The notes beneath the pieces are model-generated. The model worked only from the letters and a program-made list of their open reading frames with translations. It ran no database searches and was not told the DNA's origin. From assembly GCF_002934605.1 (NCBI RefSeq), contig NZ_PTJC01000006.1:1550001-1614000 (forward strand): a DNA stretch of 64,000 bases, written 5' to 3'. Shown piece after piece: positions 33,260 to 42,730 of the stretch (the stretch's first letter is position 1; the number at the start of each line of letters is the position of its first letter). Position numbers and translations under genes: made by a program. This DNA is from Neolewinella xylanilytica. GTDB lineage: Bacteria > Bacteroidota > Bacteroidia > Chitinophagales > Saprospiraceae.

Positions 33260-33781
33260 ATGTCAACTATGTCTACGCTCTTTCTTGTCGACTTCAACGT
33301 AATCAAACCGGACATCGGTCTGATCTTCTGGACGGTACTGATCTTCCTTGTCCTGTACGCCATTCTCGGCAAGCTTGCCTGGAAACCCATCCAGCGTGCG
33401 CTGCGCCGGCGCGACGAGGAAATCCAGCGCAGCATTGACGAAGCCCAGCGTGCGCGGGCCGAAATGCTGGCCCAGGCCGACGAGAATCAGCGCCTCCTCA
33501 TCGAGGCCCGCGAAGAACGGACCCGCATCATCACCGACGCCGAGAAGCAACGTAAGGAAATGATCGCCGAGGCCAAAAACGAAGCCCGGGAAGCCGCCCA
33601 GAAGGTGGCCAGCGACGCCCGTCGCGACATCGATAACATGCGCAAGGCCGCCATGGTCGACCTCAAGAAAGAGGTAGGTAGCATGGCCATCGAAATTGCC
33701 GAACGGATCCTCCAGAAGGACCTTAAGAGCGATGCCAACCAGGAGGCTTTTGTCCGTGAACTGGTTCGCGACCTAAACTAA
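33260..33781 (+). CDS. atpF: F-type ATP synthase subunit b
   Basis: The 173-residue subunit has one N-terminal transmembrane helix (DIGLIFWTVLIFLVLYAILGKLAW) and a long charged coiled coil (RALRRRDEEIQRSIDEAQRARAEML...) forming the peripheral stalk. ATG at 33260; a second Met three codons later is also possible. It overlaps nothing and is 7 bp before atpH. Confidence 0.95.
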   Translation: MSTMSTLFLVDFNVIKPDIGLIFWTVLIFLVLYAILGKLAWKPIQRALRRRDEEIQRSIDEAQRARAEMLAQADENQRLLIEAREERTRIITDAEKQRKEMIAEAKNEAREAAQKVASDARRDIDNMRKAAMVDLKKEVGSMAIEIAERILQKDLKSDANQEAFVRELVRDLN

Positions 33782-33788
33782 GCACCGC

Positions 33789-34361
33789 ATGACCAACTCC
33801 AGAGTAGCCTCCCGCTACGCCCAGTCCTTAATCGAGCTCGCCCAGGAACGGGACCAGCTCGAGGTGATCAAGGCCGACGTAGATACGCTGCTGGCAATGG
33901 GAAAGAACCGCGATTTCGCGCTGTTGCTGAGTAGCCCGGTCGTCAACCCCAGCAAGAAACAGGCCGTCCTTACCCAATTGCTCGACAAGGCGAACGCCCA
34001 GCAGTTGACCCGGCTTTACGTCAAGTTGTTGATCGATAAAGGCCGGGAGGTTGATATGCTGGGTATCCTGCGGGAATTTATTTCCCAGTACAAAACCATC
34101 AAGCATATCTCCACGGTCAAAATGACCAGCGCGGCTCCCCTCACGGCCGATACCCTGGCGGCCGTGAAGCGGCAACTCGTGGCCAGTGGTAAGACCGAGG
34201 CCACCATCGATTTGCAGACCCAAATTAACCCGGATCTCATCGGCGGATTCATTCTCGAGTTTGACGGGAAGGTCTATGACGCGAGCGTATCCCATAAGCT
34301 CAAGAATATGAAAGACGAGCTGCGCAAACCCAATCTTTACGTAAATCAAATCACGGAGTAG
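33789..34361 (+). CDS. atpH: F-type ATP synthase subunit delta
   Basis: The 190-residue subunit (OSCP family) links the b stalk to the alpha3-beta3 head. Seen are SRVASRYAQSLIELAQERDQLE at the N-terminus, FALLLSSPVVNPSKKQAVL, LLIDKGREVDMLGILREFISQY, and the C-terminal INPDLIGGFILEFDGKVYDASVSHKLKNMKDEL. Confidence 0.95.
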   Translation: MTNSRVASRYAQSLIELAQERDQLEVIKADVDTLLAMGKNRDFALLLSSPVVNPSKKQAVLTQLLDKANAQQLTRLYVKLLIDKGREVDMLGILREFISQYKTIKHISTVKMTSAAPLTADTLAAVKRQLVASGKTEATIDLQTQINPDLIGGFILEFDGKVYDASVSHKLKNMKDELRKPNLYVNQITE

Positions 34362-34437
34362 TAGCTTACCGTACTCCGGTATCATAATCTAAGCTCGCCC
34401 GCTGGCGGGTCACCGAAATTAATAAGATCTATCAATC

Positions 34438-36024
34438 ATGGCTGACGTAAAACCTGACGAAATCTCCGCAATCCTGAAGCAGCAGCTTTCCGGATTCGAT
34501 ACGGCTACCGAGCTCGAGGAGTACGGTACCGTTTTGCAGGTCGGAGACGGTATCGCCCGCGTGTACGGGCTAAGTAACGCCCAGGCCGGTGAGCTCGTAA
34601 CCTTCGAGACCGGTACCGAGGCCATCGTGCTGAACCTGGAAGAAGACAACGTAGGTGTCGTACTCATGGGCGGCGCCACGGGGATCCACGAGGGTAGCCG
34701 CGTTTCCCGTACCGGACGGATCGCCTCCATCAATGTTGGTGAAGGCATGGTCGGTCGCGTGGTCAACGCCCTCGGTCAGCCGATCGACGGAAAGGGAGAC
34801 ATCCCCGGCACCACCTACAATATGCCACTGGAGCGTAAGGCTCCGGGCGTTATCTACCGCCAGCCGGTAAACGAGCCCCTTCAGACCGGTGTCAAGGCCA
34901 TCGATGCCATGATCCCGATCGGTCGTGGCCAGCGGGAGCTGATTATCGGTGACCGCCAGACCGGAAAGTCGGCCATCGCCATCGATACCATCCTGAATCA
35001 ACGGGAATTCTTCGAGCGGGGTGAACCGGTCTACTGCATCTACGTTGCCTGCGGACAGAAGGCCTCCACCGTAGCCCAGGTTGCCAAGACGCTGGAAGAT
35101 AACGGCGCCATGGACTATTCCATCATCGTAGCCGCTTCGGCCGCTGAGCCCGCGCCCCTCCAGTTCTACGCACCCTTCGCGGGAGCCGCCATCGGCGAGT
35201 ACTTCCGGGATACGGGACGCCCCGCTTTGATCATTTACGATGACCTCTCCAAGCAGGCCGTCGCTTACCGGGAAGTATCCCTGCTGCTGCGCCGCCCGCC
35301 GGGCCGTGAGGCTTACCCCGGTGACGTCTTTTACCTCCACAGCCGCCTCTTGGAGCGCGCCGCGAAGGTGATCAACGACGACGCTATCGCCCAGAGCATG
35401 AACGACCTTCCCCAGAGTCTGGTGGATGCCGGCATCGTCAAGGGTGGCGGTTCGTTGACGGCCCTGCCGATCATCGAAACCCAGGCCGGTGACGTTTCGG
35501 CGTACATTCCTACCAACGTAATCTCGATTACGGACGGTCAGATCTTCCTCGAATCCAGCCTGTTCAACAACGGCATCCGTCCGGCCATTAACGTCGGGGT
35601 ATCCGTATCCCGGGTAGGAGGTTCGGCACAGATCAAGCCGATGAAGAAAGTATCCGGTACGCTGAAGCTCGACCAGGCTTCCTACCGGGAACTGGAGGCC
35701 TTCTCCAAGTTCGGTTCCGACCTCGATCCGTCGACAATGGCCATCCTGGACAAAGGACAGCGCAACGTGGAAATCCTCAAGCAGCCGCAATACAGCCCCG
35801 TGCCGGTCGAAAAGCAGGTGGCCATCATTTATCTGGGTACGAAGAACCTCATGCGGGAGGTTCCCGTCGACCGGGTGAAGGAATTCGAGCACCTCTTCCT
35901 CGGCGAACTCGGCCGCAAGTACCCCGAAGTACTGGAAAACATCCGCGCACGGAAGTACCAGGACGAGGATCTGCAGAAGATCGAATCGCTCGCTAAGGAG
36001 CTGACTCCCCAGTTTAAGAAGTAA
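34438..36024 (+). CDS. atpA: F-type ATP synthase subunit alpha
   Basis: The 528-residue non-catalytic nucleotide-binding subunit shows the P-loop GDRQTGKS (about residues 171-178), [72 protein letters not shown] (the family signature), and [33 protein letters not shown]. Standard length. Confidence 0.98.
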   Translation: MADVKPDEISAILKQQLSGFDTATELEEYGTVLQVGDGIARVYGLSNAQAGELVTFETGTEAIVLNLEEDNVGVVLMGGATGIHEGSRVSRTGRIASINVGEGMVGRVVNALGQPIDGKGDIPGTTYNMPLERKAPGVIYRQPVNEPLQTGVKAIDAMIPIGRGQRELIIGDRQTGKSAIAIDTILNQREFFERGEPVYCIYVACGQKASTVAQVAKTLEDNGAMDYSIIVAASAAEPAPLQFYAPFAGAAIGEYFRDTGRPALIIYDDLSKQAVAYREVSLLLRRPPGREAYPGDVFYLHSRLLERAAKVINDDAIAQSMNDLPQSLVDAGIVKGGGSLTALPIIETQAGDVSAYIPTNVISITDGQIFLESSLFNNGIRPAINVGVSVSRVGGSAQIKPMKKVSGTLKLDQASYRELEAFSKFGSDLDPSTMAILDKGQRNVEILKQPQYSPVPVEKQVAIIYLGTKNLMREVPVDRVKEFEHLFLGELGRKYPEVLENIRARKYQDEDLQKIESLAKELTPQFKK

Positions 36025-36047
36025 CTCCCCCCCCCCAACAAGACCCC

Positions 36048-36956
36048 ATGGCAAACCTCAAGGAAGTACGCGAACGCATCGGCTCGGTAAAGAATACCCA
36101 GCAGATCACGAGTGCTATGAAGATGGTCTCCGCGGCCAAACTGCGGCGGGCACAGCAAGCCATCACTGAACTGCGTCCCTATGCGGACAAGCTCGACGAG
36201 ATGCTGCGCAACATTCTCACTAACCTGGAGGGGGATGCCGATACGATCTTCAACAAGGTCCGTCCGGTAACGGGCGCCTGCGTGATCGTGGTTACGTCCA
36301 ACCGCGGACTGGCCGGGGCCTTCAACACCAACATCATTAAGGCCGCCGAAGCTTCCATCCGGGAGCTCGGCACCTTTGATGGTCCGCTCGATATCATCTG
36401 TATCGGACGCAAGGGGGCGGAATACTTTCGCAAGCACTACGGTAAGCGGTCGGACGTGAAGGTGGTCACCGATTTCCAGAACCTATTCGATGACCTCAGT
36501 TTCGACAACACCAAGGAAGTGCCCCAGCTTATCATGAGCCGTTTCAAGTCGGAACGCTATGATCGAGTGTATCTGGCCTACGCACGCTTCCGCAACGCCG
36601 CCGTACAAAACGCCATCAGCGAGCAGTACCTGCCGGTGGAAGAACTCCTGTCGGATGAGGTCGAAACGGACACCTCCAAGCATAGTCGCTACCGCGCCGA
36701 TTACATCTTCGAGCCCGGTAAGGAAGAGCTGTTGGCCTACCTGGTCCCCAGTATCCTGGAAACCAAATTTCAGGCAGCTCTGCTAGATACCCAGGCCAGT
36801 GAGCACGGAGCGCGGATGACCGCCATGGATAAGGCCACCGAAAATGCTCAAGAGCTATTACGCGACCTCCGCATCAGCTACAACAAGGCGCGCCAGGAAG
36901 CCATCACCAACGAAATCCTCGAGATCGTTGGCGGTGCCGCAGCGCTGGAAGGCTAA
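36048..36956 (+). CDS. atpG: F-type ATP synthase subunit gamma
   Basis: The 302-residue rotor subunit has the N-terminal coiled-coil MANLKEVRERIGSVKNTQQITSAMKMVSAAKLRRAQ, the VVVTSNRGLAGAFN-type stretch VIVVTSNRGLAGAFNTNI, and the C-terminal signature SEHGARMTAMDKATENAQELLRDLRISYNKARQEAITNEILEIVGGAAAL. It ends the cluster; atpD and atpC do not follow, and the next gene converges 4 bp away. Confidence 0.97.
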   Translation: MANLKEVRERIGSVKNTQQITSAMKMVSAAKLRRAQQAITELRPYADKLDEMLRNILTNLEGDADTIFNKVRPVTGACVIVVTSNRGLAGAFNTNIIKAAEASIRELGTFDGPLDIICIGRKGAEYFRKHYGKRSDVKVVTDFQNLFDDLSFDNTKEVPQLIMSRFKSERYDRVYLAYARFRNAAVQNAISEQYLPVEELLSDEVETDTSKHSRYRADYIFEPGKEELLAYLVPSILETKFQAALLDTQASEHGARMTAMDKATENAQELLRDLRISYNKARQEAITNEILEIVGGAAALEG

Positions 36957-36960
36957 CGAA

Positions 36961-38322
36961 TCAGGGGGATTTTCCGGACGCCATGTGCTCGGGATACATG
37001 TCCCAGCGCGGCCGGATAAAGTAGCGGTAACTCAGGGCGAACATCAGCACCCAGTAAGCGATTTCCACGCTCCAGGCGAGGGTCAGGTTGCCCCAGCCAC
37101 TGCGGACTACAATGAAGATCAGCGCCATGTAGACCACGGCGCAGAGGGTCTGGTATATTAGGGCTTTCTTGGTTTCTCCCGCCCCGATCAGTCCGTTGAA
37201 AAATATGCTTCCGAAACTGAAGGTGGTGAGAATGCCCAGCAACACCCAAAAGATCGGGTAGGCCATCTCGATGAGGTAGGCCCGCTCGTCTCCCAGAATC
37301 GGATACAGCACGGTGCGTGGCCCGATCACGAGCGGCAGCCCCATCAGTAAGGTTATGCCGAGACACATGTAAGCTGTTTTCCAGAGTACTACCTTCACAT
37401 TGTGGGGCTGCCCCTTGCCTACGAAGTAACTGACCAGGGTATTGATGCCCGTGCAGAACCCCCAGGCGGGAATACTGAGTATGAGGTAGGCGATCCGCAC
37501 GATATTGGTAACCGCCAGCTGGCGTTCACCGAAGTTTTCGACCAGCCCGAAGAAGAAGAAGGCACTCCCTAGACCGACGGCCGACATCGCCACGATGGGT
37601 ACCGACAACCCGATGATTTCCCAAATCAGTTTGCGATCCCATTTCGGAAGTTTTCCGATGGCGTATTTCCGGTTTTTGCGGTCGAAAACCATATAGATGA
37701 GGAAAACAAACAGGGCAACGTATTCCGCGATAGTACTCGCCAAGCCGGCCCCGGCAATGCCCATTTCCGGGAATCCGTACATGCCGAAGATCAGCGCGCG
37801 GTCCAGAAAAATGTTGGTGACGGCCAGGATGATGGTATCGACGATAATGAATCCAGGCCGGGCGATGCCGGTATACAACCCCAGGCAGGCCACGCCGAGG
37901 TAACTGGCAAAGACGCCCCACTTGCGGGTTTCCAGATATTCCAGCGATTTGTAAAAAATGACGTCCGAATCCACGAATAGCGCAAACAGCCAGTACGCGC
38001 CGTAGGTCATGAAGAAGAATAGCGCCAGGGCCAGTACGAATTCGAAGTAGACGGTGCTGTAAAAGGACCTTCCTACCGCCACCTTGTCCCCCTTACCGGC
38101 GTAGTGGGCAATAAGGATTTGCCCGCCGCGGCTGAATCCGAAACCGATGGCGGCGACGATGATGTAAAACGCGGACACGAAGCCAATCGCAGCGAAGTCG
38201 TCCTCGCTGCGGTAATACAAGAACACCGAATCGGTCATCGCCACCACGTTCTGGGCCGCACTGCCGATGATGATGGGAAAGCTGACCCTAAGGATGCTGC
38301 GGTATGACGTACCTAGTTTCAA
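36961..38322 (-). CDS. MATE family efflux transporter
   Basis: The 453-residue protein has about 12 hydrophobic helices and typical MATE wording: FPIIIGSAAQNVVAMTDSVFL at the N-terminus, FIIVAAIGFGFSRGGQILIAHYAGKGD, GLGSAFFFFGLVENFGERQLAVTNIVR, and INTLVSYFVGKGQPHNV. It would export cationic drugs or metabolites against Na+ or H+. The start is a TTG at 38322; no ATG lies near. It is last in a minus-strand run with the sialate esterase 36 bp upstream. Confidence 0.93.
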   Translation of the reverse strand: MKLGTSYRSILRVSFPIIIGSAAQNVVAMTDSVFLYYRSEDDFAAIGFVSAFYIIVAAIGFGFSRGGQILIAHYAGKGDKVAVGRSFYSTVYFEFVLALALFFFMTYGAYWLFALFVDSDVIFYKSLEYLETRKWGVFASYLGVACLGLYTGIARPGFIIVDTIILAVTNIFLDRALIFGMYGFPEMGIAGAGLASTIAEYVALFVFLIYMVFDRKNRKYAIGKLPKWDRKLIWEIIGLSVPIVAMSAVGLGSAFFFFGLVENFGERQLAVTNIVRIAYLILSIPAWGFCTGINTLVSYFVGKGQPHNVKVVLWKTAYMCLGITLLMGLPLVIGPRTVLYPILGDERAYLIEMAYPIFWVLLGILTTFSFGSIFFNGLIGAGETKKALIYQTLCAVVYMALIFIVVRSGWGNLTLAWSVEIAYWVLMFALSYRYFIRPRWDMYPEHMASGKSP

Positions 38323-38358
38323 GGGGGCAATCTACGACAATGGACCGGGCTATGGGCC

Positions 38359-40299
38359 TCAGTCCACGTGAAGTTCAAAGGGCGTCACCGGCAGACCGCC
38401 CTTGCTAAATAGGTTCGCGTCGTCCGGATTGTTGAACCAGGCGTAGCGAACGGCAGTGATCCCCGTACCGGCGGGGTTCAGGACGCGTAAGGCATTCGTT
38501 TCCTCCGTCAGCAGGCCAACCGCCCAATGCCACTCGCCGGCCGTATCCCGTACGCTCAGGGAGCGGACGATGGGGTAGCGGTCTCCTTCCGCCATCTTCA
38601 ACGTCAGGCCCTCGCCGACCTGATCGAAGTCAATTAGTGCGGCGCCATCCTCCAGGCGGATGTTTCGGGCCACCGGGCTACTGGCTTGCACCTGCTGCCC
38701 GTAAATATGCTTTCTAGCGTGCAGCGACAAACGGCGGCCCACCTCCCACTTATTCTTGGGGTGTATATCGTCCGCCTCCCCAATGTCCGTAATGATTGCC
38801 TGTCCTGAATTTGGGATAGATAGGGCTGCAGTCTGTTGCGCCCTCAGCAGGGCCCAGCCCGGTGCGTCGGGCTCGACGGGTGCTGCCATGAAGTTGGCTA
38901 GTTGTACCCAATAGAAGGGTAGGCTGTCGTTGGAAAACTGTTCGCGCCAACTCTCGACGAGTGCTTCTGTTTGTGCGGCGTAGCTAGACGCGTCCGTTTC
39001 CCCGGCGTTGCTCTCCCCCTGGTACCACAGGACGCCCGTCAGCGGCCATTCCCGGAGCGGAGCGATCATCGCGTTGTAGAGTAACGTCGGGGTCTGATTG
39101 GCACGGCTGTTGCTGTTGATCCGAAAGGCGGCGATTCGGTAGGCGAAGTCGCCGGCGAGGGGCACCCGTCCGGCGGCCGTACCGAGGTAAAGACTATCGG
39201 GGTGGCCGTGAAAGCCGCCCCCGCCGCCGGTATCGTCCACCCGTACGGTGAGCACGTTTTCGCCCAGACGAAGTAGGTCGCGGGGAACCCGGTAAATCCG
39301 GTCCTGGGAGTAGAGATTGGTTGCCCCTACGCGGTTCCCGTTGAGGTAAGTAATGTCGTTGTCGTCGATGGGCCCGAGGTGCAATTCAGCGGCACCGGCG
39401 ATTTGAGCGTCGTTGAGGGTGAAACGCTTGCGGTAGTAAAACACGCCGTCTACGTCCGCGTAGCCCCGGGTCTCCCAAAGCCCGGGTAGGGTGGTTACGC
39501 CCCAGTCGGCTTGCGGTTCGGTGTCGGACAAGTACGCCAGATTGGGCTGGTCTTCCGAGACCGGAGGGAAACCGTCCCCGAATTCGGCTTGGTAGAAGCT
39601 TTGCACCCGCGCGCGGCGCCCATCCATTTCTTTTTCTATTTCCTCCATGGATGCCTGGGCGTCTGCTTCCTGCCAAGCGGCGGGGATCCAGGGTTCGATG
39701 CGACTGCCGCCCCAGCTCGAATGCACCAGCCCGATGGGAATGTCTACGCCGGATTCGCGGAGGTAGTGGGCGAAATAGCCACCGACGGCACTAAAGTCGG
39801 CAATTTCGTCGGTGGTGCCCGGTTTCCATTCTTCGTCCAGTTGGATCTCCGTTTGCGGACTACCCGAACCGGTTTTGGCGATCAAAGTTTGCCGGATCAG
39901 CGGATCGGCAATGGCCTTGGCGCGGGAGCTGTCGGGGTCGGACTGCGCCAGCCGCCATTCCATGTTCGACTGGCCGGAAAGCAGGTAGACGTCTCCGAAA
40001 TACACGTCGGATATTTCGACGGTGGATCGGCCATCCGTTACCGATAGGACATACGGACCGCCTGCGTCCCGGGAAGGCAATTCAGCTTGCCACCGTCCGT
40101 CCCGGTTGGTTTTCGTTTTAACGGATTCCCCGTCCAGGATAATTCGAACGGTACGATTCGGCCTGGCCCGGCCCCAGATCGGATGGGCGACGTTGCGCTG
40201 GAGCAACGCGTGGTCGGTAAACAGTTCGAATAATTCCAGGTCCTGAGCCAACAGCAGCCCCCCGGGGCAAAACAGGAATAAAAAGATGAGGTAGCGCAC
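38359..40299 (-). CDS. Sialate O-acetylesterase family protein
   Basis: The 646-residue protein has a signal peptide (MRYLIFLFLFCPGGLLLAQ), an N-terminal beta domain, then an SGNH-type esterase: the nucleophile block in YLLSGQSNMEWRLAQSD (about residues 100-115), WYQGESNA (about 424), and the Asp-x-x-His in DIGEADDIHPKNKWEVGRRL (about 530). A jelly-roll-like insert (GLWETRGYADVDGVFYYRKRFTL, about 270-370) is typical of these enzymes. It removes O-acetyl groups from sialic acids or plant polysaccharides in the periplasm; the actual substrate is not indicated by neighbours. Confidence 0.93.
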   Translation of the reverse strand: MRYLIFLFLFCPGGLLLAQDLELFELFTDHALLQRNVAHPIWGRARPNRTVRIILDGESVKTKTNRDGRWQAELPSRDAGGPYVLSVTDGRSTVEISDVYFGDVYLLSGQSNMEWRLAQSDPDSSRAKAIADPLIRQTLIAKTGSGSPQTEIQLDEEWKPGTTDEIADFSAVGGYFAHYLRESGVDIPIGLVHSSWGGSRIEPWIPAAWQEADAQASMEEIEKEMDGRRARVQSFYQAEFGDGFPPVSEDQPNLAYLSDTEPQADWGVTTLPGLWETRGYADVDGVFYYRKRFTLNDAQIAGAAELHLGPIDDNDITYLNGNRVGATNLYSQDRIYRVPRDLLRLGENVLTVRVDDTGGGGGFHGHPDSLYLGTAAGRVPLAGDFAYRIAAFRINSNSRANQTPTLLYNAMIAPLREWPLTGVLWYQGESNAGETDASSYAAQTEALVESWREQFSNDSLPFYWVQLANFMAAPVEPDAPGWALLRAQQTAALSIPNSGQAIITDIGEADDIHPKNKWEVGRRLSLHARKHIYGQQVQASSPVARNIRLEDGAALIDFDQVGEGLTLKMAEGDRYPIVRSLSVRDTAGEWHWAVGLLTEETNALRVLNPAGTGITAVRYAWFNNPDDANLFSKGGLPVTPFELHVD

Positions 40300-40333
40300 G
40301 GCGATTACATGATTGACCGCGGTAAGATCGCAA

Positions 40334-41092
40334 TTATTCCGGGTTCCAGATTTTCCAGGACGCTTCCGCCTGGAGGTGTAACATGCCCAGGCCGTTGGCG
40401 GCGCCGGCCCCCCGCTGCCGGGCGAGTTGCAGGAAGCGGGTTTCGGCCGGGTTATAAATCAGGTCGTAGCAGAAATGCCCGGATCCGAGCAAGTGATAGG
40501 GTAGGGGCGGGGCGGCCTGAGTGTCGGGATGCATACCCAGGGGAGTCGTATTGATGATCACCTGGTGGCGGTTCAGGACGGTCTGGTCGATGGCCGCGTA
40601 CGTAATGCGGTCCGCACCCCCCCGTCGGCTCACCCATTGGGAGTTCATCCCCAGGTCGAGCAGGGCTTCCCGGACGGCCAGAGCGGCGCCACCCGTGCCC
40701 AGTACCAGGGCCGAGGTACCCCGCAGCTCGGTGCTGCGCCCCTGTGCCCGGAGCTGGGCCAGCAGGTCGTCACGAAACCCGAGGTAATCGGTATTGAAAC
40801 CGGTAGTCCGGCCCTCGGAAATCCGGATGGTATTGACCGCCCCGATCCGCCTGGCTACGCTGTCGACCTCATCCAGCAGCGGCAGAATGGCTTGCTTGTG
40901 CGGAATCGTGACGTTGCAGCCGAGCAAATCGGGGTGAGCTGCCCGTCGTTGGGCGAATTCCGCTACGTCCGCTACTTCGAAGTTCAGGTAGCGGTGGGTA
41001 TCCGATAGTCCCATCGCCGCGAACTTGTCGGTGAAGTACCGTTGGCTAAAGGAATGGGTAAGGGGGTAACCAATTAGGGCGAAGGTCGGCAT
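40334..41092 (-). CDS. aroE: Shikimate dehydrogenase
   Basis: AroE reduces 3-dehydroshikimate to shikimate with NADPH. The 252-residue protein shows LIGYPLTHSFSQRYF (shikimate-binding serines), GCNVTIPHKQA with the catalytic Lys (about residue 66), GAVNTIR, FNTDYLGF with the catalytic Asp (about 102), ALVLGTGGAALAVREAL for NADP binding, and INTTPLGMHPD. It starts 3 bp after the DUF368 gene. Confidence 0.96.
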   Translation of the reverse strand: MPTFALIGYPLTHSFSQRYFTDKFAAMGLSDTHRYLNFEVADVAEFAQRRAAHPDLLGCNVTIPHKQAILPLLDEVDSVARRIGAVNTIRISEGRTTGFNTDYLGFRDDLLAQLRAQGRSTELRGTSALVLGTGGAALAVREALLDLGMNSQWVSRRGGADRITYAAIDQTVLNRHQVIINTTPLGMHPDTQAAPPLPYHLLGSGHFCYDLIYNPAETRFLQLARQRGAGAANGLGMLHLQAEASWKIWNPE

Positions 41093-41095
41093 GCA

Positions 41096-42085
41096 TTAGC
41101 GGGCTTGGTCGTCGAGGAGTTCTTCTTCCGCTATCTCGAGTTCCTCCTTTTGGTCTACGGCGGTAGCTTCGAGCAGGAATACGATGGCGAGTCCGACTAC
41201 CAGCGCCAGCAGGGTAGCGACAACGTAGGGGCTGTCGGCGATCTGGTCGAGACCGGTATAGGCTTCCGGCAGGACGTTCTCTTCCAGTACGGCTACTTCG
41301 TGGCCGCTGCTGTCGGTGCGGGTGGTCAGCGCGTTGCGCCAGGGCCAAAGCTTATTCAGGGAGCCGAGCATGAAGCCCGTGAGGATGGCGAAGGTCCGAT
41401 TGGGGTAGGTTTTGAAGGTCCAGGTCAGCAGCCGGGCGAATGCCGCCAGGCCGATGAGGCAGCCCGCCGCAAAGCAAGCCACGGTTAGCAGGGCACCGGG
41501 TTGGCCTTCCACTACCCCACGCAGCGCTCCGAACACCACGGTGTACATGCCCAGCAATACCAGGATAAAGCTCCCGGAAATGCCCGGGAGGATCAGGGCG
41601 GAGATGGCCACCATACCCGAGAAGAATACGAGGAGGGGAGCGGTACTTCCCGCCAGGGGATTGATGGTCGTGAGGGCGTAGGCAATCACCGCTCCGGTTA
41701 CCAGCAGCAGGATACTCCAGACGCTCCATTCCGTGATCTGCCGGCCTACATAAATGGCTGAGCTAACGATAAGGCCGAAGAAGAAGGCCCACACCACGGG
41801 GGGGTAGTTTTCGAGCAGCGAGGTGATGGCTACGACGGCCACGCCTAAGCCAACCACCATTCCGCCGCCCAGCGATACCAGGAAAGTGCCGTCGGCTTCC
41901 TTCCAGGCTTCCTTCACTCCGCCCCGGCGGTAGGCGCTAATGACCTTCGTACTGAGCAGGCCGCCGATCGCGGCCAGCAGGCGTTCGTAGATGCCGGTGA
42001 TGAAGGCGATGGTGCCACCGCTTACGCCGGGGATCGCCTCGGCTACGCCCATGGCCATGCCCTTTAAAATTAGGGAGAGATTCAT
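41096..42085 (-). CDS. DUF368 polyprenyl-phosphate transporter-like protein
   Basis: The 329-residue membrane protein has about eight to ten helices and the DUF368 hallmark GMAMGVAEAIPGVSGGTIAFITGIYERLL at the N-terminus, repeated in weaker form as LILPGISGSFILVLLGMY. DUF368 proteins (PopT type) recycle undecaprenyl phosphate across the membrane. The lipoprotein gene ends directly before its ATG, so the two are probably translationally coupled. Confidence 0.93.
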   Translation of the reverse strand: MNLSLILKGMAMGVAEAIPGVSGGTIAFITGIYERLLAAIGGLLSTKVISAYRRGGVKEAWKEADGTFLVSLGGGMVVGLGVAVVAITSLLENYPPVVWAFFFGLIVSSAIYVGRQITEWSVWSILLLVTGAVIAYALTTINPLAGSTAPLLVFFSGMVAISALILPGISGSFILVLLGMYTVVFGALRGVVEGQPGALLTVACFAAGCLIGLAAFARLLTWTFKTYPNRTFAILTGFMLGSLNKLWPWRNALTTRTDSSGHEVAVLEENVLPEAYTGLDQIADSPYVVATLLALVVGLAIVFLLEATAVDQKEELEIAEEELLDDQAR

Positions 42086-42577
42086 CTACTTGGTTTCCTG
42101 GGGTTTGACGCTGGCGTACATGCTTTCAATCTCCGGAAGGGTAAATACCCCGTCGAAACTGTTTTGAAAAACGATTTCCCGGTCGCCGCGGTAAATGATG
42201 TAGCGAAAGCCATAAACGGAGGTGGTGTCGATCTTATTCTCGAAGATGAAGCCCTGGGGTTCCTCTTCCACCACGCGCGCGAAATAGCGGTTGTCTCGCA
42301 CCAATTCCAGCTGATCGGCTTTCAGACGGGCCATGTCGTTGGTGGCGGCGTCGCTGGCCAGTACCTGGACGGCATAGCGGTCGGCCGGGCTTTTTATGAG
42401 CACGTCGTCGATCACTCCCGAGAGCGATTGCGATTGGACGGTAGCGCTGTCGGGGGCCTGGATCGTAACGGGGATGCTGTAGGCGGTCAGGTCCAGCTCA
42501 CCATACCCGCCGCGACCGTTATTTTCACAGGATGGCAGGAGGAACAATATAAGTAAGGCACACAAAGTTAGACGCAT
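42086..42577 (-). CDS. Lipoprotein of unknown function
   Basis: A 163-residue product with signal LTLCALLILFLLPSC (lipobox LPSC). The mature part starts with GELDLTAYSIPVTIQAPDSATV and continues with VLIKSPADRYAVQVLASDA, KADQLELVRDN, FIFENKID and YGFRYIIYRGDREIVFQNSFDG; beta-rich and unassigned. Its stop codon abuts the start of the DUF368 gene. Confidence 0.8.
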   Translation of the reverse strand: MRLTLCALLILFLLPSCENNGRGGYGELDLTAYSIPVTIQAPDSATVQSQSLSGVIDDVLIKSPADRYAVQVLASDAATNDMARLKADQLELVRDNRYFARVVEEEPQGFIFENKIDTTSVYGFRYIIYRGDREIVFQNSFDGVFTLPEIESMYASVKPQETK

Positions 42578-42594
42578 ACAACGGGTTTAAGCTG

Positions 42595-42602
42595 CAAAGA
42601 TA
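42595..42602 (-). promoter_or_regulatory. Promoter -7 box of the minus-strand operon (TATCTTTG)
   Basis: Exact TAnnTTTG on the minus strand, 17 bp before the lipoprotein ATG at 42577. It is divergent from the exbB promoter at 42662. Confidence 0.6.
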
Positions 42603-42661
42603 CCCCGCTGTAGCGGATTCCGGTTGGGGGGAACTTCCGGTGGCGCACCTACTTATTTTTT

Positions 42662-42669
42662 TACATTTG
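42662..42669 (+). promoter_or_regulatory. Promoter -7 box of exbB (TACATTTG)
   Basis: Exact TAnnTTTG match, 61 bp before the exbB ATG. Confidence 0.55.
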
Positions 42670-42730
42670 TGCCCGCCGCTCCGACATATCACCCCGTCGG
42701 ATAACGTTAAGCAGGCGCAAAAGCTACCGC

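Noticed and set aside
34570-36054. A 494-codon minus-strand frame opposite atpA
   Set aside because: It mirrors the highly conserved atpA gene and shows no family features.
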